DNA of 64,000 bases, from contig CAZJSR010000002.1 in NCBI GenBank assembly GCA_964548855.1, positions 66,365-130,364 of the forward strand, in the 5' to 3' direction. This DNA is from UBA3206 sp964548855. Its GTDB lineage: Bacteria; Bacillota_I; Bacilli_A; Acholeplasmatales; Anaeroplasmataceae. Positions 1-8,331 of the stretch are shown here, one piece after another (positions within the stretch are counted from its first letter, which is position 1; the number at the start of each line of letters is the position of its first letter). The position numbers and the translations under genes were made by a program. Below the pieces are notes generated by a model, which did not search any database, had not been told where the DNA came from, and was given only the letters and a program-made list of their open reading frames with translations.

Positions 1-1
1 A

Positions 2-604
2 TGGTTGTGGATATTTATAATTCTAGGAGGCTTTCTTATTAGAATGTCTATAGGATATTTTGGTGATGCGATAAAACTTTATACAATACAAGTATCAAAT
101 GAGTATGCATCTGAAATAATCGAAGATGTGCTTAAAAGTGATTTGTTAGAAGTAATCGAAGAAGGTAGTATGATGAGTCAAATATTGAATTCTGAAGGTG
201 ATGTTGTATACTCTTATTTAGATACATATAAGGTAAATAAAATAAGGGGGATGGCTCAAAATAAAATAATAGATGCCATACATACTATAGAAAATCAAAA
301 GGGATTTCAAAAAGTAGATATTCCTTTTGGTTATTTTTTTTCAAGGAATATGTTTTTATCAGATGGTATAAAGGTACCTATAAATTTAGATGTTGTAGGA
401 AGCCATAGTGTAGATATAAGTGTTTTAGCTACTCCATATGGCATAAATAGTAGTGTTGTTGAGATTTTTTTAGATGTAACTATAAATGTACAAATAACAA
501 TCCCTTTTCAAGAAGAAGCAATTGTTTGTAAGCAAAGTATTCCCCTTTCAGTTGAAATAATAAATAGTGATGTACCAGAGTATTATTTTAATAAAACAGG
601 ATAG
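2..604 (+). CDS. yunB: Sporulation protein YunB (5' end outside window)
   Basis: About 200 residues are visible. The N-terminus is one hydrophobic segment (roughly residues 1-20), followed by an extracytoplasmic domain. Matching the YunB family as I know it from B. subtilis are the block around VTINVQITIPFQEEA, a later IPLSVEIINSDVPEYYF-type ending, and a central PFGYFFSRNMFL segment. YunB is a membrane-anchored protein of the mother-cell sporulation programme; its biochemical role is not established. The frame is open to the window edge (TGG TTG TGG ...), so the TTG at 5 is probably internal and the true start lies upstream. In B. subtilis yunB lies near yutD, as here. Family call fairly secure; start unknown. 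Confidence 0.8.
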   Translation, partial: WLWIFIILGGFLIRMSIGYFGDAIKLYTIQVSNEYASEIIEDVLKSDLLEVIEEGSMMSQILNSEGDVVYSYLDTYKVNKIRGMAQNKIIDAIHTIENQKGFQKVDIPFGYFFSRNMFLSDGIKVPINLDVVGSHSVDISVLATPYGINSSVVEIFLDVTINVQITIPFQEEAIVCKQSIPLSVEIINSDVPEYYFNKTG

Positions 605-624
605 GTGGTATAATAAAATAATAT

Positions 625-653
625 TTGTTAGTTTTTATAACTTATGCTATAAT
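625..653 (+). promoter_or_regulatory. Promoter upstream of yutD
   Basis: TTGTTA (625-630), a 17-base spacer and TATAAT (648-653), with an extended -10 TG at 645-646. Predicted transcription start is near 660. It begins just after the yunB stop, so yutD and the genes behind it form a separate transcription unit. Confidence 0.75.
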
Positions 654-673
654 TGATACGTATTTGATACACG

Positions 674-710
674 AAAGGGTGTGAGTTCGAGTTTTATCTC
701 GAGTGTTATG
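674..710 (+). promoter_or_regulatory. Shine-Dalgarno with intervening hairpin before yutD
   Basis: AAAGGG at 674-679 is 28 bases from ATG 708, too far for direct use. TCGAG (687-691) pairs with CTCGA (698-702) around a TTTTAT loop. Folding this out would shorten the effective spacing to about 12 bases. The alternative is initiation at GTG 681. Confidence 0.35.
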
Positions 711-1352
711 GTAATAAAGACTACAAAAGGATATTTCGAAGTAATAAAAAATGTAAGAGATGCCCTTAATATTGAACTATTTCAAAATAAATATTTAGAA
801 GAATATTTTGATTCTTATTTATATATTGTTGGTGATATTGCTTCAAATACATTAAGACTTAAAGGTTTTAGTGTTAATCCAGGTAAAGAAAATTACTATA
901 AGAATATACCAGATTATTTATGTGAATCATGTGCATATAGAGGAGCTTATTATATATTAAAAAGATTAAATGAATCCGAGTATAATAATTTATTAGAAAA
1001 ATATGCTAAGAATCCTAATTTAAATATAACAGTAGGAGAACCTCAAGGTTTTGTGATAGAGAAGAAACCATTTGATAAAGAACAACTAAATTTAGAATCA
1101 TCTGAACCAAGAAGTCCACATATTGTTCTTGATATGAATAGAATTAATACTATTAAAACAAGACAATTACCAGATGAATTAAGAGATGATCCTAAAACTG
1201 TTGAAAGATATAATAGAGAAGCAAAAGGAAATCAAATTAAGAAGAATATTCAAAAGCCTCAATCTCAAAACCAATCTCAAAATCAAAAAAATAATAAAAA
1301 GGCTTTTAATAAAGACCAAAATAGAAAAGCTTTTACTAATAACAAAAAATAG
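708..1352 (+). CDS. yutD: YutD family protein
   Basis: A conserved Firmicutes protein (YutD, DUF1027) of unknown biochemical role. The YIVGDIASNTLRLKGF and IPDYLCESCAYRGAYY blocks are diagnostic. The last 40 or so residues are a low-complexity tail rich in Gln, Asn and Lys. I chose ATG 708 because the protein then begins at the conserved KGYFEVI region. An in-frame GTG at 681 would add nine residues, but only one base separates it from the AAAGGG at 674-679. A 5-bp hairpin (687-691 with 698-702) lies between that Shine-Dalgarno sequence and ATG 708, and could bring them closer. The NifU-type gene follows after 8 bases, probably in the same operon. Confidence 0.85.
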   Translation: MVIKTTKGYFEVIKNVRDALNIELFQNKYLEEYFDSYLYIVGDIASNTLRLKGFSVNPGKENYYKNIPDYLCESCAYRGAYYILKRLNESEYNNLLEKYAKNPNLNITVGEPQGFVIEKKPFDKEQLNLESSEPRSPHIVLDMNRINTIKTRQLPDELRDDPKTVERYNREAKGNQIKKNIQKPQSQNQSQNQKNNKKAFNKDQNRKAFTNNKK

Positions 1353-1360
1353 GTGACATT

Positions 1361-1624
1361 ATGAATACAATTGAACAAATAAAAAATATTATCGGAAAAA
1401 TTCGTCCATATCTTAATAGTGAAGGTGGAGATTTAGAATTTTTAGGATACAAAGATGGAATTGTCTATGTTAGAATGCTTGGTGCATGTGCTGACTGTGG
1501 AATGCTTGATATGACATTAACTGATGGAATTGAATCTATGTTAAAAGAAGAAATTCCTGCTGTAGTAGGTGTTAAAAATATATTAGATTTAGAAGATCCG
1601 ATATTAGCGGATTTAGAGAAATAG
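1361..1624 (+). CDS. NifU C-terminal domain Fe-S scaffold/carrier protein
   Basis: An 87-residue protein consisting only of the NifU C-terminal (Nfu) domain. It carries the CADCGM motif, a CxxC pair that binds a bridging 4Fe-4S cluster between two subunits. Family members deliver clusters to apo-enzymes; the closest B. subtilis counterpart is YutI. Start ATG 1361 is preceded by AGGTGA with normal spacing. It sits between yutD and pgi and looks co-transcribed with both. Length is normal for the single-domain type. Confidence 0.9.
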   Translation: MNTIEQIKNIIGKIRPYLNSEGGDLEFLGYKDGIVYVRMLGACADCGMLDMTLTDGIESMLKEEIPAVVGVKNILDLEDPILADLEK

Positions 1625-1633
1625 GATATAATT

Positions 1634-2941
1634 ATGAAAATAGATTTTAAATATACTGAAGAATTTTATAATGAAGAAGAGTATAGTTTTGCATATAGTA
1701 AGGCTTTAGAGTCAAATAATATTTTAAATGAAAAAAATGGTCCTGGAAATGAATATTTAGGTTGGCTTGATCTTCCGTTTAATATTAACAAAGAAGAAAT
1801 CAAACGAATAAAAGAATATGCTAAAGAAATAAAAGAAAACTCTAAAGCTTTAGTTGTAATAGGTATAGGTGGATCATATTTAGGAGCTAAAAGCGCAATT
1901 GAGATGTTATCAAATTATTTAGATAGACAAATAGAAATAATATTTGTTGGAAACAATATGTCTTCTAGTTATATATATGAAGTAATAAATAAAGTTAAAG
2001 ATATTGATTTTAGTGTAAATATTATTTCTAAATCAGGTTCTACAACAGAAACTAGTATTGCGACTAGATTATTTTTAGATTTGTTAAATAAGAAATATAA
2101 ATCTAAAGCACATGAAAGAGTATATGCTACAACTGATTCTTATAAAGGAATTTTAAATCAAATCTGTAAGAAGAAAAATATACGTATACTTGATATTCCT
2201 TCAAATATTGGAGGTAGATATAGTGTGCTAACATCAGTAGGTCTTCTTCCTATTTGTGTTGCAGGTTTTGATATTGATAAAATACTAGAAGGTGCAAGAT
2301 GTGCATATAATGATACTAAAAAGACTGATAATGATGCGATTAGATATGCTTCTTTAAGATACTTGTTTTATAAGAAAGATTATAATATTGAAATATTGTC
2401 ATGTTTTGAACCCAAACTTAGAGATTTTATCGAATGGTATAAACAATTATTTGCAGAGTCAGAGGGAAAAAATCATAAGGGATTATTCCCAACAGGCGCA
2501 ATTTTTTCAACAGATCTTCATTCTATAGGTCAAATGATTCAAGATGGTAATAGAAATATAATAGAAACTATTATCAATATTGAAAAACCTATGTATGATC
2601 TTAAAGTATGCGAAATGGAAGATAATTTAGATAATCTGGATTTTATATTAAATGAAAGTATTAATGAAATCAATAAAAAGGCTCTGAAAGCTACAGCTCT
2701 TGCTCATAAAGCTGGTGGAGTTCCTATTATAATTATAAATATAGAAGAATTAAATGAATTTAATTATGGATATTTAGTTTATTTTTATATGTATACATGT
2801 GCACTTAGTGCATATTCATTAGATGTAAATCCATTTGATCAACCCGGTGTTGAATCATATAAGAAAAATATGTTTGCGTTAATTGGAAAGCCAGGATATG
2901 AAGATATTAAAGAAGAATTATTAAAAGGAATAGGTGAATAA
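1634..2941 (+). CDS. pgi: Glucose-6-phosphate isomerase
   Basis: Cytoplasmic glycolytic enzyme interconverting glucose 6-phosphate and fructose 6-phosphate. The sugar-phosphate loop is at VIGIGGSYLGAKSA (about residues 75-88). The SKSGSTTET motif binds phosphate, GGRYSVLTSVGLLP is the first signature, and NPFDQPGVESYK near the C-terminus contains the second. Length 435 aa is normal for Bacilli. ATG 1634 lies 9 bases after the Fe-S gene, in the same operon. Nothing unusual. Confidence 0.97.
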   Translation: MKIDFKYTEEFYNEEEYSFAYSKALESNNILNEKNGPGNEYLGWLDLPFNINKEEIKRIKEYAKEIKENSKALVVIGIGGSYLGAKSAIEMLSNYLDRQIEIIFVGNNMSSSYIYEVINKVKDIDFSVNIISKSGSTTETSIATRLFLDLLNKKYKSKAHERVYATTDSYKGILNQICKKKNIRILDIPSNIGGRYSVLTSVGLLPICVAGFDIDKILEGARCAYNDTKKTDNDAIRYASLRYLFYKKDYNIEILSCFEPKLRDFIEWYKQLFAESEGKNHKGLFPTGAIFSTDLHSIGQMIQDGNRNIIETIINIEKPMYDLKVCEMEDNLDNLDFILNESINEINKKALKATALAHKAGGVPIIIINIEELNEFNYGYLVYFYMYTCALSAYSLDVNPFDQPGVESYKKNMFALIGKPGYEDIKEELLKGIGE

Positions 2942-2943
2942 TT

Positions 2944-3429
2944 ATGTTTTTAGTTTCAAGCGAAGGCGGATCTTTAGCAGTTGTTATAATATTGACATTG
3001 ATTTCGTTATTAGTGTTTGGATTTAATTTGTTCTTTATAATTAAATATATTGTAAAAGTATTTAAGGGAGATAATATAAAGGCTGAAAAAAATATTGCGT
3101 ATGCAGGATATAGTGCGATATTAGCTATGATAGTATTGTTTTTAGTATATTATTTATTCTCTACTATTGAATTATATCATGAGATAGAAGAAGTTACATA
3201 TTATGGTTTGATTCTTCTTGTGGCTATAATTCCAGTAATTATTTTATTACTAATCTCAGATCTTAAGCAAATTAGTTGGATGAAAGGTTTATCTACATCA
3301 GAAAGAGAAACTTTAAATGTAGGACTTAAAGATAGAAAACCATTAGTATACGTAATGATTGTGTTATTATTAATAACTACGTCATTATTCGGACTTAATT
3401 TTGAAAAGTTTATTATTTATCTTATTTAA
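2944..3429 (+). CDS. Membrane protein of unknown function, four TM segments
   Basis: 161 residues with hydrophobic stretches at about 12-36, 52-70, 84-103 and 136-158, and a short basic loop between the third and fourth. I recognise no family motif. It starts 2 bases after pgi, with its Shine-Dalgarno (AAGGAATAGGTG) inside the end of pgi, so it is translationally linked. A terminator follows. Real gene by context and RBS; function unknown. Confidence 0.7.
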   Translation: MFLVSSEGGSLAVVIILTLISLLVFGFNLFFIIKYIVKVFKGDNIKAEKNIAYAGYSAILAMIVLFLVYYLFSTIELYHEIEEVTYYGLILLVAIIPVIILLLISDLKQISWMKGLSTSERETLNVGLKDRKPLVYVMIVLLLITTSLFGLNFEKFIIYLI

Positions 3430-3449
3430 GGGAGGCAATGCCTCCTTTT
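3428..3449 (+). terminator. Rho-independent terminator after the pgi operon
   Basis: GGAGGC (3431-3436), AAT loop, GCCTCC (3440-3445), then a T run. Flanking AAG/TTT extends the stem. Confidence 0.85.
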
Positions 3450-3472
3450 AAGAATTATAAGGAAGTGATATT

Positions 3473-5260
3473 TTGATTTTCAATAAGCATATTAATAAGT
3501 ACTATTTAAGATACTTAGGTTTATTATTAATTGGACTTAGTGCTTTATTAATTGTTGACTATATTCAGTTATATATTCCAGAAGTACTAGGTAAAATAGT
3601 TGATATAATAAACGGAAGACTGGATTTAAATATTAATAAACTAATTTTAAATGTTGTTTTTATTGCGATTGGATTATGTATTGGTAGAATATGCTTTAGA
3701 TTAACTATTTTTTATGTGTCTAATAAAATTCAAGCAAATTTAAGAAATGAATTGTTTTTAAAAGCTGAAAAATTATCTCTTAAATTCTACCATGAAAATA
3801 AAGTAGGAAGCATAATGACATTATTTACATCTGATTTAGAAACGATTGAAGAGTTTTTAGGTTGGGGGAGTGTAATGTTAGTTGATGCGTCTTTTTTATC
3901 GATTTTAGTAGTCGTTAAAATGCTTAGACTTGATTATATGTTATCTTTGATTTGTTTTGTCCCTATTATTTTATTAATTATTTGGGGACTTTTAGTAGAA
4001 AGAATCATGACTAAAAAATGGGATTTAAGGCAAGCTAATTTCGATAGATTATATGATTATACTCAAGAAAATTTCACGGGAATAAGAGTAATAAAGGCGT
4101 TTGTTAAAGAAAATCAAGAAATTCATTATTTTTCGAAACTTGCGAGAAAAAATAAAGATGTATGTGTGGAATATGCTAAATCATCAGTCATATTTGATGT
4201 CTTAATTGAAGTATTAATTGCGGGTATAATGTTAATATTATTAGGTTTAGGTGGATATTTTGCTTATTCATATATAAAAAACGATGCGGTTATTATTTTA
4301 AATCATACTATTAAAATGACATCTGGAAATTTGGTTACCTTTATAGCTTACTTTGAATCATTAGTTTGGCCTATGATTGCGCTTGGTAGAATTGTTGCGA
4401 TGCGTAGTAGAGCGAAATCAAGTCTTATAAGAATTTCTAGATTCTTAGATGCAAAAGAAGATATTAAAAATCCAGAAAATGCGGTTGTTTTAAAAGATGT
4501 ATCAGGGAAAATAGAATTTAAGAATTTCTCATTTAGATTTCCAGATAGTAAATTAGATTCAGTTTCTAATATATCTTTAACAATAAATCCAGGAGAACTT
4601 ATTGGCGTTATTGGAAAAGTAGGAAGTGGAAAATCAACGTTATTTAATTCTTTATTAAGATTTTATAACTTAAATAGTGATTCTTTATTTATTGATGATA
4701 TTGATATTATGAAGTGTGATATAAAATCTCTTAGAGATAATATTTCATGTGTATTACAAGATAATTTTTTATTTAGTGATAAAGTAAGAAATAATATTGC
4801 ATTTTCAAATCCTAATTATGACATAGATGAAATAGAATTTGCAGCTAAATTTTCTGATGTTGATAAAGATATTAAAGATCTTAATGATGGATATGATACT
4901 ATAACAGGTGAAAGAGGTGTATCTTTATCTGGAGGACAGAAACAAAGAGTATCTATTGCAAGAGCGTTTATTAAAGATTCGCCTATTATGATACTTGATG
5001 ATAGCGTTTCTGCAGTAGATGTTAAAACAGAAGAAATGATATTAAAAAATATAAGAGAATATCGTAAATCTAAAACAACAATAATTATCGCATCAAGAGT
5101 CTCTACAGTTATAAATATGGATAGAATAATAGTATTAAATGATGGAAAATTAGAAGCATTTGATAGACCTTCAAATTTATTAGAAAAATCTGAAACTTTT
5201 AAGAAAATGGTATATCTTCAAACTCTCGAGCGAGAATTGGAGGGTGAGAAAAATGAGTAA
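3473..5260 (+). CDS. Heterodimeric ABC exporter subunit with degenerate catalytic site (YheI/BmrC-like)
   Basis: A type IV ABC exporter half: about 300 residues of six-helix transmembrane domain, then a nucleotide-binding domain. Walker A is GKVGSGKST, the signature is LSGGQKQRV and Walker B is MILDDSVSAVD. The usual catalytic Glu after Walker B is Asp here, as in the degenerate site of heterodimeric exporters such as BmrC/BmrD and TM287/288. It uses a TTG start at 3473 with GGAAG seven bases upstream. It overlaps the next gene, which supplies the partner half. Likely a multidrug or lipid-type exporter; substrate unknown. Confidence 0.88.
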   Translation: MIFNKHINKYYLRYLGLLLIGLSALLIVDYIQLYIPEVLGKIVDIINGRLDLNINKLILNVVFIAIGLCIGRICFRLTIFYVSNKIQANLRNELFLKAEKLSLKFYHENKVGSIMTLFTSDLETIEEFLGWGSVMLVDASFLSILVVVKMLRLDYMLSLICFVPIILLIIWGLLVERIMTKKWDLRQANFDRLYDYTQENFTGIRVIKAFVKENQEIHYFSKLARKNKDVCVEYAKSSVIFDVLIEVLIAGIMLILLGLGGYFAYSYIKNDAVIILNHTIKMTSGNLVTFIAYFESLVWPMIALGRIVAMRSRAKSSLIRISRFLDAKEDIKNPENAVVLKDVSGKIEFKNFSFRFPDSKLDSVSNISLTINPGELIGVIGKVGSGKSTLFNSLLRFYNLNSDSLFIDDIDIMKCDIKSLRDNISCVLQDNFLFSDKVRNNIAFSNPNYDIDEIEFAAKFSDVDKDIKDLNDGYDTITGERGVSLSGGQKQRVSIARAFIKDSPIMILDDSVSAVDVKTEEMILKNIREYRKSKTTIIIASRVSTVINMDRIIVLNDGKLEAFDRPSNLLEKSETFKKMVYLQTLERELEGEKNE

Positions 5261-7016
5261 AGAATTACTATCAATGAATGATAGAAAAATGTCTTTTAAA
5301 GAGATTTTTAAACGTAATTTAAAGTATATAAAAACTGAAAGAAAAGGGTTTATCATCTCATTTATATTAATAATATTAAACATAATTTTAGATGTATTAT
5401 TACCTCTAATTGTAAGTGAAATTATAAATAGGTTAGAGACTTTATGTAATTATCATATTATTTTAACACTTTCTATATCCTATTTTGGGATTTCTGTCAT
5501 TAATCAATTAATGGTTTATATTTATTCAATGATCCTTCAAAAATCAGGTCAAGAAATTGTTTATCAACTAAGAATGGAAGTATTTTCTCATATTGAAAAT
5601 ATGAGCCAAAATCAATTTGATGTAATGCCGGTTGGCTCTTTAGTTACGAGAGTGTGTTCGTATACTGCCTCCGTATCAGAATTATTCACAAATGATTTAG
5701 TAAAGATTTTAAAGAATATTACTAAAGTAATTGGTGTTTATGCAATAATGATGATAATATCATACAAACTTGGACTAATTATGTTATTATTTATAATTGT
5801 ATTAGCTGTCGTTACAGTAGTATTTAGTAAAATAAGCACAAGATTATTTAGAGAAGAAAGAAAATATGTATCTAATGTAAATACATATCTAAGTGAAAAT
5901 CTTTCAGGAATGAAGGTTACACAAATATTCAATCAAGAAGAAAGAAAGTATAATGAATTTTATACTATCTCGGAATCTTTAAGAAAAACAAGAATGAAGG
6001 TTGTTAGAGCTTTTGCGTTATATAGACCTTTTGTAACGTTATTATATTATTTAAGTATTGCGGTTGTATTATATGTTGGATTAAAGATTAAACTTAGTGC
6101 TGGTGAAATAGTTGCGTTTTATATGTATATATGGCATTTCTTTAATCCGATTGAAGAGATGTCAGATCAACTAAATAATTTAAATAAAGCTTTTAGTGCA
6201 TCAGAAAGACTATTTAACATTCTTGATATAAAGCCTGATGTAAAAGATAGTGTAGATGCACTAGATGTTCCTTCATTTAAAGGTAAAATAGAATTTAGGA
6301 ATGTGTGGTTCGCCTATAACGATGAAGATTGGATTTTAAAAGATGTTTCATTTGTTATAAATCCGAAAGAGACGGTTGCGTTTGTTGGAGCAACAGGTGC
6401 AGGTAAAACTACTATATTAGGTCTTATAGTAAGAAACTATGAGATTCAAAAGGGACAAATACTAATTGATGATATTGATATTTCTAAAATAAAAATTTCA
6501 TCATTGAGAAAAGCTATTGGTCAAATGCTTCAAGATGTATTTATGTTCTCAGGAACTATTAAGTCAAATATAAATCTTCATGATGATTCATATAGTGATG
6601 AGGTTATTGAGGGTGTATGTCAGTATGTTAATGCGTCTTCATTTATAAATAAATTACCATCTAAATTAGATTATGAGGTTCTTGAACGTGGAGAAAATTT
6701 AAGTCAAGGACAAAGACAACTTATATCTTTTTCAAGAACTGTTTTACATAAGCCTCAAATATTAATATTAGATGAAGCTACCGCAAATATTGATACTCAA
6801 ACTGAAGCGATTATTCAAGATTCTTTAGAGAAAATTAAAAATATAGGAACGATGCTAGTTGTTGCGCATAGATTATCTACTATACAACATGCTAGTAAAA
6901 TAATTGTACTTCAAAAGGGACAAATAATAGAAACTGGTAATCATCAAGAATTATTAAAAAAACATGGATATTATTATAAACTTTATAAGCTTCAATATGA
7001 AAATGGAGGGAACTAA
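5253..7016 (+). CDS. Heterodimeric ABC exporter subunit, canonical catalytic site (YheH/BmrD-like)
   Basis: Second half of the exporter. It has an N-terminal six-helix membrane domain, then an NBD with Walker A GATGAGKTT and Walker B ILILDEATANID carrying the normal catalytic Glu. The signature is LSQGQRQL rather than LSGGQ, acceptable for this family. I chose ATG 5253 (MSKELLSMND) because GGAGGG at 5239-5244 is then correctly spaced; the upstream GTG 5244 overlaps that RBS. It overlaps the first half by 8 bases, so the subunits are made together. The degenerate/canonical pairing matches known asymmetric exporters. Confidence 0.9.
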   Translation: MSKELLSMNDRKMSFKEIFKRNLKYIKTERKGFIISFILIILNIILDVLLPLIVSEIINRLETLCNYHIILTLSISYFGISVINQLMVYIYSMILQKSGQEIVYQLRMEVFSHIENMSQNQFDVMPVGSLVTRVCSYTASVSELFTNDLVKILKNITKVIGVYAIMMIISYKLGLIMLLFIIVLAVVTVVFSKISTRLFREERKYVSNVNTYLSENLSGMKVTQIFNQEERKYNEFYTISESLRKTRMKVVRAFALYRPFVTLLYYLSIAVVLYVGLKIKLSAGEIVAFYMYIWHFFNPIEEMSDQLNNLNKAFSASERLFNILDIKPDVKDSVDALDVPSFKGKIEFRNVWFAYNDEDWILKDVSFVINPKETVAFVGATGAGKTTILGLIVRNYEIQKGQILIDDIDISKIKISSLRKAIGQMLQDVFMFSGTIKSNINLHDDSYSDEVIEGVCQYVNASSFINKLPSKLDYEVLERGENLSQGQRQLISFSRTVLHKPQILILDEATANIDTQTEAIIQDSLEKIKNIGTMLVVAHRLSTIQHASKIIVLQKGQIIETGNHQELLKKHGYYYKLYKLQYENGGN

Positions 7017-7898
7017 ATGTATACACTTAATCATGTGAAAGGAAAAACTTACTATATTGATGGACCAACTAATTGTGGTGTTTATATATTAAATGATAAT
7101 AATGATGTATTGTTATTTGATTGCGGTACTGAATCAGATGGTATAGAAATATATAATACACTTCTAAAACACAATATGAATATAACACATTTGGTTTTTA
7201 GTCATTGTCATAGTGACCACGCAGGTGGATGGGAATACATCTATAAAAAAACAAATTGTAAAATGATTGCCTCTAAGGTGGAAAGGGGATTTTTTAGAGA
7301 CCCTAAGCTTGATATAGGATTTTTATATGGTGGATATCCTCTTGATGAGTATGATGGAAAATTAATGCATATTGACATGAATGATGAAATATACGCTTTA
7401 GATGAAATACCACTAGGTGTTTCATGGTTTCACCTGCCAGGGCACCACTGGGGGATGATAGGTATAAAAACTAGTGATGATGTGTATTTTGTTGCGGATA
7501 CACTTGGTTCAATTGAATTAATTGATAAGGCTCATATTTTATTAATATATGATGTTAAGGGATATTTAGATTCACTTGATTTTGTAAAGTCATTAGATGG
7601 TAAGATGGTTATACCTTCACATAGTCCTGCTACAACGAATATTAAACCAGTAGTAGAATTTAATAGAAAAACTATGTATGAAATAATGGATGTAATACTT
7701 GATTATTTACATGAAGAACATAACTGTACTGAATGTGCATCTTATATTTTTGAGTATTATAATTTAAGGATATCATATAATAAATATATGCTTATATTAT
7801 CTACAGTAAGAAGTTATTTGTCATTTTTGAGTAATAACAAAAGAATAATCAATTATTTTAAAGATAATCGATTAGTATTCAAAAATTTAGAAAAGTAA
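7017..7898 (+). CDS. Metallo-beta-lactamase-fold hydrolase
   Basis: 293 residues. The binuclear metal motif HCHSDHAGG gives H63, H65, D67 and H68. Further ligands are probably the His in LPGHHWG, the Asp in VADTLG and the His in IPSHSP. The last 90 or so residues are helical and look like the winged-helix tail common in MBL hydrolases of Firmicutes. The substrate cannot be told; relatives include glyoxalase-like and thiol-ester hydrolases. ATG 7017 follows the ABC exporter stop directly, so it is co-transcribed. The next promoter begins at its stop codon. Confidence 0.85.
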   Translation: MYTLNHVKGKTYYIDGPTNCGVYILNDNNDVLLFDCGTESDGIEIYNTLLKHNMNITHLVFSHCHSDHAGGWEYIYKKTNCKMIASKVERGFFRDPKLDIGFLYGGYPLDEYDGKLMHIDMNDEIYALDEIPLGVSWFHLPGHHWGMIGIKTSDDVYFVADTLGSIELIDKAHILLIYDVKGYLDSLDFVKSLDGKMVIPSHSPATTNIKPVVEFNRKTMYEIMDVILDYLHEEHNCTECASYIFEYYNLRISYNKYMLILSTVRSYLSFLSNNKRIINYFKDNRLVFKNLEK

Positions 7899-7927
7899 TT
7901 GACATTCATTTTGATAAAGCGTATTAT
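7899..7927 (+). promoter_or_regulatory. Promoter of the T-box/trpB unit
   Basis: Perfect TTGACA (7899-7904), 17-base spacer, TATTAT (7922-7927). Transcription should start near 7934, shortly before the T-box stem I. Confidence 0.85.
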
Positions 7928-7933
7928 ATAGTT

Positions 7934-8211
7934 AATTTAATATAGAAACCGATGATGCGGAGATAAAGGCAAATATGACTTTAAAGAGAATTTGTGATGG
8001 TGGAATACAAATATGATACAGTTTGTCAAATGGACCGCTGAGGGCGTAGTCAAATGAGAAATCAGAGTATTCTACGACGTTATAGACAAACGTAAAAAGT
8101 CTAGGATATGTTAGTATCCTTATAAGAGCACAATTTAATTGTGAAGCAAGGTGGCACCGCGGATAATATTAATGATTCGTCCTTGACAGAAATTCTGTCG
8201 AGGATTTTTTT
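7934..8211 (+). promoter_or_regulatory. Trp-specific T-box leader
   Basis: A T-box senses uncharged tRNA and allows readthrough of a terminator. GCGG (7957-7960) pairs with CCGC (8035-8038) at the base of the specifier loop, and the codon just before CCGC is TGG at 8031-8033, i.e. Trp. The conserved AAGGTGGCACCGCGG box is at 8148-8162. Its TGGC bulge (8152-8155) complements a G discriminator followed by CCA, which fits tRNA-Trp. The terminator stem follows at 8180-8204. A second TGG at 8001-8003 belongs to the conserved distal loop, not the specifier. Trp specificity agrees with the downstream trpB. Confidence 0.93.
8180..8211 (+). terminator. T-box-controlled terminator
   Basis: TCCTTGACAGA (8180-8190) pairs with TCTGTCGAGGA (8194-8204) around AAT, followed by seven T. 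It is mutually exclusive with the antiterminator formed by the T-box sequence. Confidence 0.92.
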
Positions 8212-8234
8212 GTATATAACAAAAGGGTGATAAT

Positions 8235-8282
8235 ATGAAAAAGAAATGGTGGCGCAGTGCGCCGAATATGAAAAACAAGTAA
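8235..8282 (+). CDS. 15-codon Trp-Trp leader peptide
   Basis: Reads MKKKWWRSAPNMKNK, then stop TAA at 8280-8282. AAAGGGTGA at 8222-8230 is a good Shine-Dalgarno with correct spacing. Two consecutive Trp codons (8247-8252) are followed at once by a GC-rich hairpin, GGCGC (8251-8255) with GCGCC (8259-8263). The WWR run recalls the E. coli trpL peptide. It lies downstream of the T-box terminator, so it is translated only when readthrough occurs. That arrangement resembles the B. subtilis rtpA (anti-TRAP) operon, where a T-box precedes a Trp-rich leader peptide. No second terminator is visible before trpB, so any effect is probably on translation of trpB or transcript stability. Confidence 0.7.
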   Translation: MKKKWWRSAPNMKNK

Positions 8283-8331
8283 ATAAGTAAATAAGATAAT
8301 TAATATTAAATAAAAGATAGGAGAATATAAA

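Noticed and set aside
8001..8003. TGG in the T-box stem I distal loop as specifier codon
   Set aside because: It belongs to the conserved distal-loop consensus. The true specifier is 8031-8033, next to the CCGC arm that pairs with 7957-7960.
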